From Flavivirga jejuensis (GTDB lineage: Bacteria > Bacteroidota > Bacteroidia > Flavobacteriales > Flavobacteriaceae): a stretch of DNA of 64,000 nucleotides. The notes below the pieces were generated by a model. That model worked only from the letters and a program-made list of their open reading frames with translations, had not been told where the DNA came from and did not search any database. The translations under genes and the position numbers were made by a program. Every line of letters starts with the position of its first letter. The stretch's first letter is position 1. Of the stretch, positions 17,205 to 26,142 are shown in pieces. The stretch spans positions 428,147-492,146 of the forward strand of contig NZ_JAUOEL010000005.1 of assembly GCF_030540765.1 (NCBI RefSeq), given 5' to 3'.

Positions 17205-18206
17205 TCAATTCAACTTATCGGTTAGTTTTTTAAATACTTTTTTAGGGTTTTTACCTTCATATAAAATTTGATAAACCGCATTAATAATTGGGAGTTGTGT
17301 CTTTTTAGCATTTTTAAGATTAAGTAAATGGGCGCTTTTTGTAGCATAATAGCCTTCGGCTACCATATTCATTTCCATTTGAGCCGATTTTACAGTATAA
17401 CCTTTACCAATCATATTGCCAAACATGCGATTTCTAGAAAAGACCGAATAACCAGTTACTAATAAATCTCCCAGATAAGCAGAGTTATTAATGTTACGTT
17501 TCATTTTATGCATTTTTTTAATAAAACGTTTCATTTCGCGAATGGCATTACTCATTAGGACACTTTGGAAATTATCACCATAACCTAAACCATGTGCAAT
17601 TCCCGCAGCAATAGCATATATGTTTTTTAACATAACAGCATATTCTACGCCTATAATATCATCATTAGTTTTAGTTTTTATATAATCGCTAGAAAATTTG
17701 TTAGCTATTACTTTTGCTTTTTTGAGGTCTGAACATGAAATTGTTAGGTAAGACAATCGTTCTAAAGCGACTTCTTCGGCATGACAAGGACCAGCTATAA
17801 CCGCAATATTATCATAAGGGATATTATAAACATTATGAAAATGCTCACCAACTAAAAGCCCTGTTTCGGGCATAATGCCTTTAATAGCAGATACAATTGT
17901 TTTATTAGAAATATCAATATTTAGTTTTTCTAACTCTGCATGAATAAAGGCAGAAGGAATTACAAAAATTAAAACATCGGCATAAGCAGCTATTTCATTA
18001 ATATCGTTGCTAATTTTTAGTTGCTCTAAATGAAACTCAACAGAACTTAAATAATTAGGATTGTGTTGCTCTTTTAATAAATGTTCTTTAGTGTAAACAC
18101 TTCGCATATACCAACCAACTTCATTTAAATTTTCGCAAAGCATTTTTACAATAGCAGTAGCCCAGCTTCCTGCTCCAAAGACCGCATATTTTAAAGGTTT
18201 ATCCAT
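17205..18206 (-). CDS. gpsA: glycerol-3-phosphate dehydrogenase [NAD(P)+]
   Basis: A 333-residue GpsA, reducing dihydroxyacetone phosphate to sn-glycerol 3-phosphate for phospholipid synthesis. The N-terminal Rossmann motif is FGAGSWATA. VAGPCHAEEVA and the catalytic-lysine segment VMLKNIYAIAAGIAHGLGYG follow. I start at the ATG giving MDKPLKYAVFG (18206); an ATG three codons earlier (18215) is also possible. It converges with the gene at 16571. Confidence 0.93.
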   Translation of the reverse strand: MDKPLKYAVFGAGSWATAIVKMLCENLNEVGWYMRSVYTKEHLLKEQHNPNYLSSVEFHLEQLKISNDINEIAAYADVLIFVIPSAFIHAELEKLNIDISNKTIVSAIKGIMPETGLLVGEHFHNVYNIPYDNIAVIAGPCHAEEVALERLSYLTISCSDLKKAKVIANKFSSDYIKTKTNDDIIGVEYAVMLKNIYAIAAGIAHGLGYGDNFQSVLMSNAIREMKRFIKKMHKMKRNINNSAYLGDLLVTGYSVFSRNRMFGNMIGKGYTVKSAQMEMNMVAEGYYATKSAHLLNLKNAKKTQLPIINAVYQILYEGKNPKKVFKKLTDKLN

Positions 18207-18336
18207 AAATAACATTCATTTATGGTTCAAAAATACACAAAATAATAATCATTGCTAAGTCAAGAAAAGATTAAGAAATTCTTTTTTGGCACGTGTTTTG
18301 AAAATACTAAAAATATAAACTAGAAAATGTTTGATT

Positions 18337-19275
18337 ATGAAGACAGTAAAATTACTTTTTAGCTTTGCTTTAACAGCAACATTGTTTACATCATGCTATA
18401 CAGAAGTAAATATTGATGACGAACCAATAATTTCAATAAATGAATTATTAAACTCGCATGAATTATGGTATGTTGATATTAATAGAACAAAAGGATTTGG
18501 AGAAACACCTTTTTTACAAATAGCATTTACGATATCTTTTAGAAATGGTGTTATATATGCAAATAACAATATCGTTGGATTAGGAGATAGCGGTAACGGT
18601 TTTGGTATCGATGTAGGAACATATGATGCTTACAATATGATCTTAGATGTTACTCATGATATTGATGGATTCGAAACTTTTGATGTTTTTCAAATAGATA
18701 GTAATACTTTAGAGCTTTACAATCCTAATAATGACACTTCTTATTTTCTAGAAGGCTATCAACGTAGCAATTTTGATTATGATTTTGTTTTCTATGATAA
18801 CATTCATTATTTCTTACAAGAATATGAAGCTTGGGAAAAGACGTATACAAGTTCTTTTGGAGCTATAAATGAATTTGATAATGAAAACTATTTACAATTT
18901 TTATCTGGAGGAAATGATTCTACATTTGAAAGCTCACAAGATGACAATGGTACAGCAGTAAATAATCTTACATGGCATTATTCAGGAATATATGGTGTTG
19001 GAGATGTTAACGGAGATATGTACTTGAAAACTTTAACATTAGATTATGATTTCTTCAACAATGAATACTTCGAATTGAGCGTTATAAATGACGAGAAGAT
19101 AGAGTTGTTTCACCCATCATCTGAAACAGTTTATGAGTTTGAAGGCAGGGGGTATATACAATACCTAAAAACATCAGATACAAAAAAAGGAAAAACAAAC
19201 ATTTCGCTTGATAAGAAGCGTAAGTATAGAAAAGATAAAGTAGAAAACCCAAGGGAAAATACTCGGGTTAAATAA
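18337..19275 (+). CDS. lipoprotein of unknown function
   Basis: A 312-residue predicted lipoprotein. ATG 18337 gives MKTVKLLFSFALTATLFTSC with a lipobox Cys at residue 20; the TTG six bases earlier is not needed. The mature part is rich in D, N, Y and F and contains two similar halves, each with a region like ETPFLQIAF or DNENYLQFL followed by a DYDFF/DYDFVF segment, suggesting an internal duplication. The tail is strongly basic. Probably outer-membrane anchored. The family is not recognised. Confidence 0.75.
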   Translation: MKTVKLLFSFALTATLFTSCYTEVNIDDEPIISINELLNSHELWYVDINRTKGFGETPFLQIAFTISFRNGVIYANNNIVGLGDSGNGFGIDVGTYDAYNMILDVTHDIDGFETFDVFQIDSNTLELYNPNNDTSYFLEGYQRSNFDYDFVFYDNIHYFLQEYEAWEKTYTSSFGAINEFDNENYLQFLSGGNDSTFESSQDDNGTAVNNLTWHYSGIYGVGDVNGDMYLKTLTLDYDFFNNEYFELSVINDEKIELFHPSSETVYEFEGRGYIQYLKTSDTKKGKTNISLDKKRKYRKDKVENPRENTRVK

Positions 19276-19300
19276 AAATTTTGGTTGGTTATTTAGTTTA

Positions 19301-19342
19301 GAAACCGTTTAAAGAGTTAATCTTTGAGCGGTTTCTTCTTTT
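19301..19342 (+). terminator. terminator after the lipoprotein gene
   Basis: GAAACCG and TTAAAGA pair with TCTTTGA and CGGTTTC (19301-19335), and a T-rich run follows. Confidence 0.7.
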
Positions 19343-19541
19343 TATAGAATTCTCCATACTATTTAATTAAGCGCAGATGCTATGCCTTTCTAAAAGCGCT
19401 TAATCTGAACAAATTTTCAACTCTTCTTCGATTAAAAATAAAAAGGCAAGGTGAGTTCATTTAAGAAAATCATAAAATATGTGACGATATAATTCTTTTA
19501 GTGTCTAAAAAATATAACCTTAAAAAAAACGTAGACATATA

Positions 19542-20027
19542 ATGGGATTATTTTCATTCATTAAAAAGGCTGGGGCTGAGATATTTGGAATTGGTAATGC
19601 AGATCCAGACGATGCAGCCGAAGTAGCCGCAGAAGAACTTAGATTAGAAAAGGCAGCGGTAAATAGACTTAAAGAAATAATCAAAGATTTTGAATTAAAA
19701 GTAGAAAAATTAGATATTTTTATTGATGGCGACGTTGCTATGATTTCTGGATTGGCTTACGATCAGGCTACCAAAGAAAAAGTAGTTTTAATTGTTGGGA
19801 ACTCTAACGGGATTGCCATTGTTGATGACCAGATGATAGTAGAACATGTAGCACCTATAGCCCAATTTCACACGGTAGTAAGTGGTGATACTTTAGGGGA
19901 AATCGCAAAAGGATTTTATAATGATGCTATGAAATATCCCATTATTTTTGAAGCAAATAAACCAATGCTTACGCATCCAGATAAAATTTATCCAGGACAA
20001 TTATTACGCATTCCAGTCTTAGACTAG
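19542..20027 (+). CDS. LysM/BON-domain protein (Kbp/YgaU type)
   Basis: A 161-residue protein with the plan of E. coli Kbp (YgaU). A short N-terminal GLFSFIKKAGAEIFG precedes a BON domain (about 45-100, DIFIDGDVAMISGLAYDQA) and a C-terminal LysM domain (about 108-158, FHTVVSGDTLGEIAKGFY to HPDKIYPGQLLRIP). E. coli Kbp is a cytoplasmic potassium sensor. No signal peptide is visible here, matching that. A strong terminator follows. Confidence 0.88.
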   Translation: MGLFSFIKKAGAEIFGIGNADPDDAAEVAAEELRLEKAAVNRLKEIIKDFELKVEKLDIFIDGDVAMISGLAYDQATKEKVVLIVGNSNGIAIVDDQMIVEHVAPIAQFHTVVSGDTLGEIAKGFYNDAMKYPIIFEANKPMLTHPDKIYPGQLLRIPVLD

Positions 20028-20053
20028 GATTTATTTATTAGCACATTGTTTGT

Positions 20054-20087
20054 AAAGCCAGTTTATTTTTAAGCTGGCTTTTTTTTG
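20054..20087. terminator. terminator between the LysM gene and nadD
   Basis: AAAGCCAG/CTGGCTTT (20054-20061/20074-20081) with a T run beyond 20087. It serves the plus-strand gene and can also act on the converging nadD operon. Confidence 0.85.
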
Positions 20088-20162
20088 TTTAAACCTGAGC
20101 TCGATAGGAAAATGAGGTTGTTTTTTAGAGAGTTTAAGAGTTTCAAATGTTACTTAATAATG

Positions 20163-20741
20163 CTATTTATAAAAATTCATCTCATCCAAGTACTCCCATA
20201 CAAATTCTGGAAGCATCGGCTTTACGTTTTTGCCTGTTTTAATAGCGTTACGTATTAGTGTTGAAGAAAGTTCCATAATTGGAGCATCGATATAGTGTAT
20301 TTTTTTATGACCATCAAATTGCGTTTCTATCTTATTTTTAGAAATGCGAGGGTATACATAAATATGATGATTTTCAAGGATTAACTCATAGTTTTTCCAT
20401 TTATGAAAACTCTTTAAGTTGTCCTCACCCATAATTAAAGAAAACGCATGATCTGGGTATTTTTCTTGTAAATAAACAAGCGTATTAATGGTATAGTTAG
20501 GCTGTGGTAAGTTAAATTCTATATCGCTTGGTTTAAGTTTTGTATAATCTTTAGTAGCACGATACACCATTTCTAAACGTTGGTAATTATCTAATAAGCT
20601 ACTTTTCTTTTTAAATGGATTATGAGGGGTTACTACAAACCAAACTTGGTCTAAATCGCTATATTCTGCTAAATGATTGGCAATAACTAAATGACCAATA
20701 TGAATGGGATTAAAAGAACCAAAAAATAACCCAACTTTCAT
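20163..20741 (-). CDS. nadD: nicotinate-nucleotide adenylyltransferase
   Basis: A 192-residue NadD, transferring AMP to nicotinate mononucleotide in NAD synthesis. The nucleotidyltransferase motif GSFNPIHIGHL is at residues 8-18 and the ISSTxIR-like motif appears as LSSTLIRNAI near 158-167. It is last in the yicC-gmk-nadD minus-strand run, ten bases after gmk. Confidence 0.95.
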   Translation of the reverse strand: MKVGLFFGSFNPIHIGHLVIANHLAEYSDLDQVWFVVTPHNPFKKKSSLLDNYQRLEMVYRATKDYTKLKPSDIEFNLPQPNYTINTLVYLQEKYPDHAFSLIMGEDNLKSFHKWKNYELILENHHIYVYPRISKNKIETQFDGHKKIHYIDAPIMELSSTLIRNAIKTGKNVKPMLPEFVWEYLDEMNFYK

Positions 20742-20751
20742 TTTAATATTT

Positions 20752-21342
20752 TTAAGAGTTTACGAAATCACTAACTAATTTATGAGCATTTTTAAGAGCG
20801 CTATCTAAATTGTCGTTTATAACAATAACATCAAATAAAGGTGCCGTTGCTAGTTCAGCCGAAGCTTTTGCAACCCGCATATTTATTTTATCTTCACTTT
20901 CTGTTTTACGTTTTTTTAATCTAATTTTTAGCTCGTCAATACTCGGTGGTTTTACAAAAATAGCGAGTGTTTGCTCTGGAAATTTTCGTTTTATACGCAA
21001 GCCACCAGATACATCAATATCAAAAATAACATGTTTTCCCATGGCCCAAATACGCTCCACTTCCGTTTTTAAAGTACCATAAAAGTTATCGCGATATACT
21101 TCTTCCCATTCTAAAAATGCGTCATTTTTAATTTTAGACTTAAAATCGTTAGCAGATAAAAAATAATAATCTTTTGCATCTATTTCTTCACCTCGCTTTT
21201 CTCGTGAGGTTGCCGAGATTGAAAATTCTAAATTTAGATCTTCAAGACCTAACAGGTGCTTTACAATGGTTGTTTTTCCAGAACCAGAAGGCGCAGAAAA
21301 TACGATGAGTTTACCTTTGTTTTTTGTCTTTTGTTTCGTCAC
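20752..21342 (-). CDS. gmk: guanylate kinase
   Basis: A 196-residue GMP kinase. The P-loop is SAPSGSGKTT (about residues 15-24). The GMP-binding part includes SATSREKRGEEIDAKDYYF, then FDIDVSGG. Length and order are normal for the family. It sits between yicC and nadD on the same strand, a common flavobacterial order. Confidence 0.96.
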   Translation of the reverse strand: MTKQKTKNKGKLIVFSAPSGSGKTTIVKHLLGLEDLNLEFSISATSREKRGEEIDAKDYYFLSANDFKSKIKNDAFLEWEEVYRDNFYGTLKTEVERIWAMGKHVIFDIDVSGGLRIKRKFPEQTLAIFVKPPSIDELKIRLKKRKTESEDKINMRVAKASAELATAPLFDVIVINDNLDSALKNAHKLVSDFVNS

Positions 21343-21401
21343 TTACTACTTGAATATGTTATTAAATTTGCTGCACATTATTACTGAATACCACAAACCA
21401 A

Positions 21402-22259
21402 CTAAAGTACGTTTAATAATTGTTCTTTAATTTTTTCTAGTTCGTCTTTCATTTGAACCACCAATTGTTGCATAGGTGCATAATTACTTTTAGAGCCAAT
21501 GGTATTTATTTCTCGTCCCATTTCCTGACCTATAAATCCAAGTTTTTTACCGTTAGAGTCTTTAGAGTTGATACATTCTGAAAAGTAATCTAAATGGTTT
21601 TTTAAGCGTACTTTTTCTTCGGTAATATCAAACTTTTCAATATAATAGACCAATTCTTGTTCAAAGCGGTTTTCATCATATTTCTCTTTTAGTTCTTCAA
21701 CACCTTTAAGTAAACGTTCACGAACGCCTTCAACACGTTCAGGATCCATAGCAATAACCTGTTCGAGAATAGTCTCAATAGTTTTTACCCGATTATTAAA
21801 ATCCTGTTCAAGTACTTTTCCTTCATCTAATCTATGACAGATTAAGTCGTCTACTGCAGTATTAATTTGTGCTTCAATAATTTTCCATTCATTATCATCA
21901 ATTTCCTCGCGAACCGTATTTAAAGCATCAGGAAAACGCACAGCCATTTTAAGAAGCTCAATAGCATCGCCATCTACAACATGTTTTAATTGCTCGATAT
22001 ATTGTTTTACAACAGGTGTGTTTATTTGTGTAGATGTGTCTTCTGCGGTAGTTTCAACATAAATTGAGAAATCAACTTTCCCCCGTTCTAATTTTGCTGC
22101 AAGAATCTTTCGAATAGACAATTCTTTTTCTCTATAAATACTAGGCATTCTTGCATTTAAATCTAAATTTTTACTATTAAGAGACTTAAGCTCTATGGTT
22201 ATTTTTTTTGTGGGTAATTGCAATACAGATTTTCCGTAACCTGTCATTGAATATATCAT
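21402..22259 (-). CDS. yicC: YicC-family endoribonuclease-type protein
   Basis: A 285-residue YicC protein with the family start SMTGYGKSV and the conserved tail GFIGQEMGREINTIGSKSN, ending MKDELEKIKEQLLNVL. YicC proteins are stress-linked endoribonucleases in E. coli. This is the first gene of the yicC-gmk-nadD run; a TACCTTTG box lies 20 bases upstream. Confidence 0.93.
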   Translation of the reverse strand: MIYSMTGYGKSVLQLPTKKITIELKSLNSKNLDLNARMPSIYREKELSIRKILAAKLERGKVDFSIYVETTAEDTSTQINTPVVKQYIEQLKHVVDGDAIELLKMAVRFPDALNTVREEIDDNEWKIIEAQINTAVDDLICHRLDEGKVLEQDFNNRVKTIETILEQVIAMDPERVEGVRERLLKGVEELKEKYDENRFEQELVYYIEKFDITEEKVRLKNHLDYFSECINSKDSNGKKLGFIGQEMGREINTIGSKSNYAPMQQLVVQMKDELEKIKEQLLNVL

Positions 22260-22279
22260 AATGCATGTATTAAGTTCTG

Positions 22280-22381
22280 CAAAGGTAATTAAAACCTAAA
22301 GGATAGAAAACTGATAATAAATTGTGTAAAAAATACTTTGTATTAATATGAGGTTTTTCAAATAATTAATAGATACTTTTG
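22280..22381. promoter_or_regulatory. divergent promoters for yicC and the FGE-like gene
   Basis: Minus-strand TACCTTTG (22287-22280) precedes yicC. Plus-strand TACTTTTG (22374-22381) precedes the gene at 22415. Both match TAnnTTTG. No clear -33 TTTG partner was found for either. Confidence 0.5.
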
Positions 22382-22414
22382 TGTGAATAAGTTACTTTTT
22401 AAAAAATGATTTTG

Positions 22415-23518
22415 ATGAAGAATAGAACGGTTACATGTATTGCAATCATTAGTATTTTAGTTTTTTTTGGATGTAAGAAACAAAAAACCGAAACAGATGC
22501 TAAAACTGAAGAAGCATTTACAAATCAGGTAAATGATAGCATTATTAATAATCCCCCAGAAGGTATGGTGTGGATTCCTTCAGGATCTTTTTTACAAGGA
22601 GCGGTTCCACAAGACAAAATGGCTATGAATCATGAAAAGCCACAACATGCTGTAACTGTAGATGGGTTCTTTATGGATATAACAGAAGTAACGAATGCAC
22701 AATTTTTAAAGTTTGTTGAAGAAACGGAATATATTACGGTTGCAGAACGAGAAATTGATTGGGAGGAAATGAAAAAACAACTTCCCGAAGGCACCTTAAA
22801 ACCTCATGATAGTATATTACAACCAGGATCTCTATTGTTTAAAAAAACAAAATCTTCGGTGCCTAATTTATATGATTTTTCGCAATGGTGGCAATGGGCT
22901 ATTGGTGTTAATTGGAAACACCCTAGTGATCCTAAAAGTAATTTAGAAGGTAAAGAAAATCATCCAGTTGTGCATGTTAGTTATGAGGATGCTCTGGCTT
23001 ATTGCAAATGGGTTGGTAGGCGTTTACCAACAGAAGCAGAATGGGAATATGCTGCTAGAGGCAATAGGGATAATGTGACTTATTTATGGGGAGATGATAG
23101 GTCTCAGTTGTCGCAAAGAGCTAACAGCTGGGAAGGGGAATTTCCTGTAAACAATACTTTAGAAGACGGTTTTGAAAGAACAGCTATTGTAAAATCGTAT
23201 CCCCCAAACGATTTTGGTCTTTATGATATGGCAGGTAATGTTTGGGAGTTTACAGCCGATTGGTATGATATAAACTACTATGAAACGCTTGCAAAGACAA
23301 ATACGCCTACTATAAATCCAAAAGGAGCTAGTAAAGGATACAACCCTAATAATCCCTATATACAAGAAAAAGTAATAAAAGGCGGTTCTTTTTTATGTAG
23401 TGATTCGTATTGTGCGAGTTATAGAATATCTTCGAGAATGGGTACAAGCTTAGACTCTTCGGCAGAACATGTTGGTTTCCGAACCGTAGTAAGCCCAGAT
23501 AAGTTACTTGAAAAATAG
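22415..23518 (+). CDS. formylglycine-generating enzyme-like lipoprotein (SUMF1 fold)
   Basis: A 367-residue exported protein. ATG 22415 gives a lipoprotein signal (ISILVFFGCKK); ATG 22406 lies three codons earlier. The SUMF1/FGE domain runs from about GMVWIPSGSFLQGA to the end. Near the C-terminus, GGSFLCSDSYCASYR keeps both cysteines of the C-x4-C copper site of true formylglycine-generating enzymes, followed by SSRMGTSLDSSAEHVGFR. True FGEs convert a sulfatase Cys to formylglycine; other family members do not. The intact cysteines favour sulfatase maturation at the cell surface, though no sulfatase is in the window. Confidence 0.82.
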   Translation: MKNRTVTCIAIISILVFFGCKKQKTETDAKTEEAFTNQVNDSIINNPPEGMVWIPSGSFLQGAVPQDKMAMNHEKPQHAVTVDGFFMDITEVTNAQFLKFVEETEYITVAEREIDWEEMKKQLPEGTLKPHDSILQPGSLLFKKTKSSVPNLYDFSQWWQWAIGVNWKHPSDPKSNLEGKENHPVVHVSYEDALAYCKWVGRRLPTEAEWEYAARGNRDNVTYLWGDDRSQLSQRANSWEGEFPVNNTLEDGFERTAIVKSYPPNDFGLYDMAGNVWEFTADWYDINYYETLAKTNTPTINPKGASKGYNPNNPYIQEKVIKGGSFLCSDSYCASYRISSRMGTSLDSSAEHVGFRTVVSPDKLLEK

Positions 23519-23566
23519 AAAGATAACTATAAGTAAATTTAAAAAGTCTAAAAAGCGATAAACTTT

Positions 23567-23700
23567 GTCATCCAGAGACATCTGCTAAAATTTTAGCAAG
23601 CGGATGAAATGACGTAATTGGGGTGTCATTCAGAAGGAGGTACGACTGAAGAATCTTTATAATTAATCTCTAAAGATTCTTTGCTGTGCTCTGAATGATA
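23567..23700. repeat. two adjacent intergenic palindromic repeats
   Basis: The first (about 23567-23613) runs GTCAT...ATGAC and contains the perfect 16-bp palindrome TGCTAAAATTTTAGCA at 23583-23598. The second (23624-23700) begins TGTCATTCAG and ends CTGAATGATA with internal GAATCT/AGATTC arms. Elements opening with GTCATTC and closing with GAATGA are frequent between genes in Bacteroidota genomes. No gene is visible here. Confidence 0.6.
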
Positions 23701-23790
23701 GACGATTATAAATTAAGTGTTTATAAAAAACGTCAATGCTAGCAAAGGGAAGCATTTTATTTGTTTAATAATACACGTTGGCGTTAGTTA

Positions 23791-24089
23791 TCAACCTTCT
23801 GTTGTTCCTTTTATTGCTGGTGTTATATTATTAGGTAAACTACCTTTAACAATTTTTAAAGTTTCAATTGCAGTACCTGCTCCTAAAAATTCCGTTTTAT
23901 TATTAATAACTACATAAATCATGTTGTCAAATTTAGATTTTTCTTTGATATCATCCATTTTTGATAATGTCCACGAGTTTAGCTTAGGTGTTACGTTTGG
24001 TAAACCTTTTGTGTTATAATGGTAACCCGTGTAACGACTAACACATAATGTGTATAGACAATTGTCTATATCCGCATTAATAAGACTAA
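23791..24089 (-). pseudogene. C-terminal gene fragment, family unknown
   Basis: On the minus strand an open stretch of about 98 codons ends at TGA 23793-23791. It includes DNCLYTLCVSRYTGYHYN, then IYVVINNKTEFLGAGT, and the tail ITPAIKGTTEG. The composition looks like a genuine protein C-terminus. There is a stop just upstream and no start codon in the first two thirds; the only Mets are in KMDDIKEK and DNMIYVV. I read it as the surviving end of a broken gene. The plus-strand frame at 23717-23917 is its shadow. Confidence 0.5.
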
Positions 24090-24272
24090 AATAATAAATA
24101 CTTTATTTCCATAAATGATGCATTAGCCGCAAGATATAGCGTTTCTAAAGAAAGCATTAATGTAATAAAAAGGTGGTGTAAACAGCTCACTCTAGTTAAA
24201 GCATTGGAAGTCCATCCCAAAGAATTGTTAGACCTTATTCTTAAAAAAGTATTTCTTACTCCAAAAAAATAA
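24090..24272 (+). pseudogene. fragment of an XRE-type helix-turn-helix regulator
   Basis: The frame from 24090 to TAA at 24270-24272 has no start codon and reads INDALAARYSVSKESINVIK, then LTLVKALEVHPKELLDL. The second part strongly resembles the C-terminal end of Bacteroidota XRE regulators (usual form LVKIAKALEVHPKELLD), here with residues missing. No complete HTH is left. It lies head to head with the minus-strand fragment at 23791. Confidence 0.5.
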
Positions 24273-24767
24273 GAATACGGGTTATCCTTCAATAAATAAT
24301 TACTTACCAATATTGCTGTTTATCTGGCATAAATATTTTTTAATCGTATTTATTTCTGAAAAATCAAAAAATCAGTCATTGGAATTATTAGTCGAAGCAT
24401 CGAAGTTGTTGGTCGAAATTCTTTATTAAAACCTTAAAGAAATAATAATTTTATCGACCAAAATCTAATGAAAACATGAAATAAAGAATTATTTAGCTCT
24501 ACACATTGCAGTGTATTTCAGAAAGTTAAAACGAATTCAATAACTATTTAACTAACAAGTTTATGAAACGATGGACAACCAAATTTAGTTTATACAGAAC
24601 GTTTGATTTTTTGGACAATTCTTTACTACAGACCTTTTAATTTCATAATGAAATATTATTATAAAATCTTAAAAGAGAAGTAGAGGTAATCATTAAAATA
24701 TAGTTAGTACTATAAGCTAGGTAAAGCGCTATTTAATTTAAAAAATCATCTTATAAATCAACCTTTT
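24273..24767 (+). promoter_or_regulatory. leader of the amino-sugar operon with TTGGTCGA repeats
   Basis: No gene is seen here. TTAGTCGAA (24388-24396) and TTGGTCGAA (24409-24417) form a direct repeat with a 21-bp period. The inverse, TCGACCAA, stands at 24454-24461, so TTGGTCGA/TCGACCAA is a perfect 8-bp inverted repeat spanning 24409-24461. Such spacing suggests an operator for a regulator of the permease-nagB pair, about 310 bases upstream of the permease start. No convincing TAnnTTTG box was found nearer the gene. Confidence 0.35.
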
Positions 24768-26096
24768 ATGACAGCATCACAAAATATAGCATCACCGAAG
24801 AATAATTTAACACCCATACTAATAATAGCAGGCTTATTTTTCATTTTCGGATTTGTCACCTGGATAAATGGAGCACTAATCCCCTTTATGAAAACCATTA
24901 ATGAGTTAACCGATGCCCAATCATATTTGGTAGCCTCGGCTTCCTATATCTCATTTGTAGTGATGGCCCTGCCAGCTTCCTATATTTTAAATAAAATAGG
25001 CTATAAAAAAGGCATGTCTTTAGGCTTAATAATTATGGGCATTGGAGCTTTAGTTTTTATCCCTGCAGCCGAAGCAAGAACCTACTGGGTATTTTTATCA
25101 GGTATTTTTATTCAAGGCATCGGTATGACCATATTGCAAACAGCAGCAAACCCATACATAACCATTTTAGGACCCATAGAAAGTGGCGCCAAACGTATTG
25201 CTATTATGGGCATAGCAAACAAAGTAGCAGGAGCTTTAGGCTCTTTAATATTTGGAGCCTTATTATTATCAGGAATAGACGAAGTAAAAGATAAACTAAG
25301 TAGTGCCTCAATAGAAGAAAAAGGCCATCTTTTAGATACGATGGCAGATAGTGTTTTTACACCCTATCTAGTGATGGCTATCATTTTATTTATATTAGGA
25401 GTATTAATTAGAAAAGCCCCATTACCTCATGTAGAAGCCGCCGAAGTAGAAGACACAAAAGATGGCACGACTACAAAAACCAGTATTTTTCAATTCCCCC
25501 ATTTATGGTTGGGCGTACTAACCCTATTCGTTTATGTAGGAGCAGAAGTTATAGCAGGCGATACTATTATCGCATACGGTATTTCATTAGGCTTTCCTGC
25601 TACAGATGCTAAGTTTTTTACAACCCTCACATTATTAGCCATGGTATGCACCTATGGGCTAGGTGTTATTTTAATCCCCAAATACTTAACGCAAGGCACC
25701 GCACTTAAAATCAGTGCCACCTTAGGAGTCATCTATAGCATTTGCATCCTATGTACCACAGGGTTTACCTCCATTTTATTTGTGGCAGCACTGGGAATTT
25801 CCAATGCTTTGGTTTGGCCAGCAGTATGGCCATTAACCCTGAAAGGATTAGGCAAGTTCACAAAAACAGGCTCCGCCTTATTAATTATGGCTATCTCAGG
25901 AGGCGCGATAATCCCACCATTATATGGTAGAATGGTAGATGACAATAAAGAAGCCCTTATAACTAGTGGTATCAACGAAGTAGATGCCTTAGCAACAGCC
26001 TCTACCCATAGTTATTGGATATTAATTCCTTGCTATGCATTGATCTTGTTTTTTGCAATACGAGGACATAAGTATAAAAGTTGGACAAGAAAATAA
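24768..26096 (+). CDS. sugar MFS permease (FucP/GlcP type), probably for N-acetylglucosamine or glucosamine
   Basis: A 442-residue transporter with about 12 membrane helices. It belongs to the FucP/glucose-galactose branch of the major facilitator superfamily: FIFGFVTWINGALIPFMK at the start, LQTAANPYITILGP in the fourth helix, and ISNALVWPAVWPLTL late in the protein. The nagB fusion begins 46 bases after the stop, so an amino-sugar substrate (NagP-like role) is likely. Codon use here has more C in third positions than the bat region. Confidence 0.85.
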   Translation: MTASQNIASPKNNLTPILIIAGLFFIFGFVTWINGALIPFMKTINELTDAQSYLVASASYISFVVMALPASYILNKIGYKKGMSLGLIIMGIGALVFIPAAEARTYWVFLSGIFIQGIGMTILQTAANPYITILGPIESGAKRIAIMGIANKVAGALGSLIFGALLLSGIDEVKDKLSSASIEEKGHLLDTMADSVFTPYLVMAIILFILGVLIRKAPLPHVEAAEVEDTKDGTTTKTSIFQFPHLWLGVLTLFVYVGAEVIAGDTIIAYGISLGFPATDAKFFTTLTLLAMVCTYGLGVILIPKYLTQGTALKISATLGVIYSICILCTTGFTSILFVAALGISNALVWPAVWPLTLKGLGKFTKTGSALLIMAISGGAIIPPLYGRMVDDNKEALITSGINEVDALATASTHSYWILIPCYALILFFAIRGHKYKSWTRK

Positions 26097-26142
26097 ATAA
26101 ATAAAAGAAACTATCTATAATTAAGAAATAAACAAAAACGCC

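Noticed and set aside
23717..23917. Plus-strand 66-codon frame
   Set aside because: It starts with a non-ATG codon and is the shadow of a minus-strand fragment that reads like real protein.
24086..24310. Minus-strand 74-codon frame with an ATG
   Set aside because: It is the shadow of the XRE-type plus-strand fragment, whose KALEVHPKELLD segment is recognisable.
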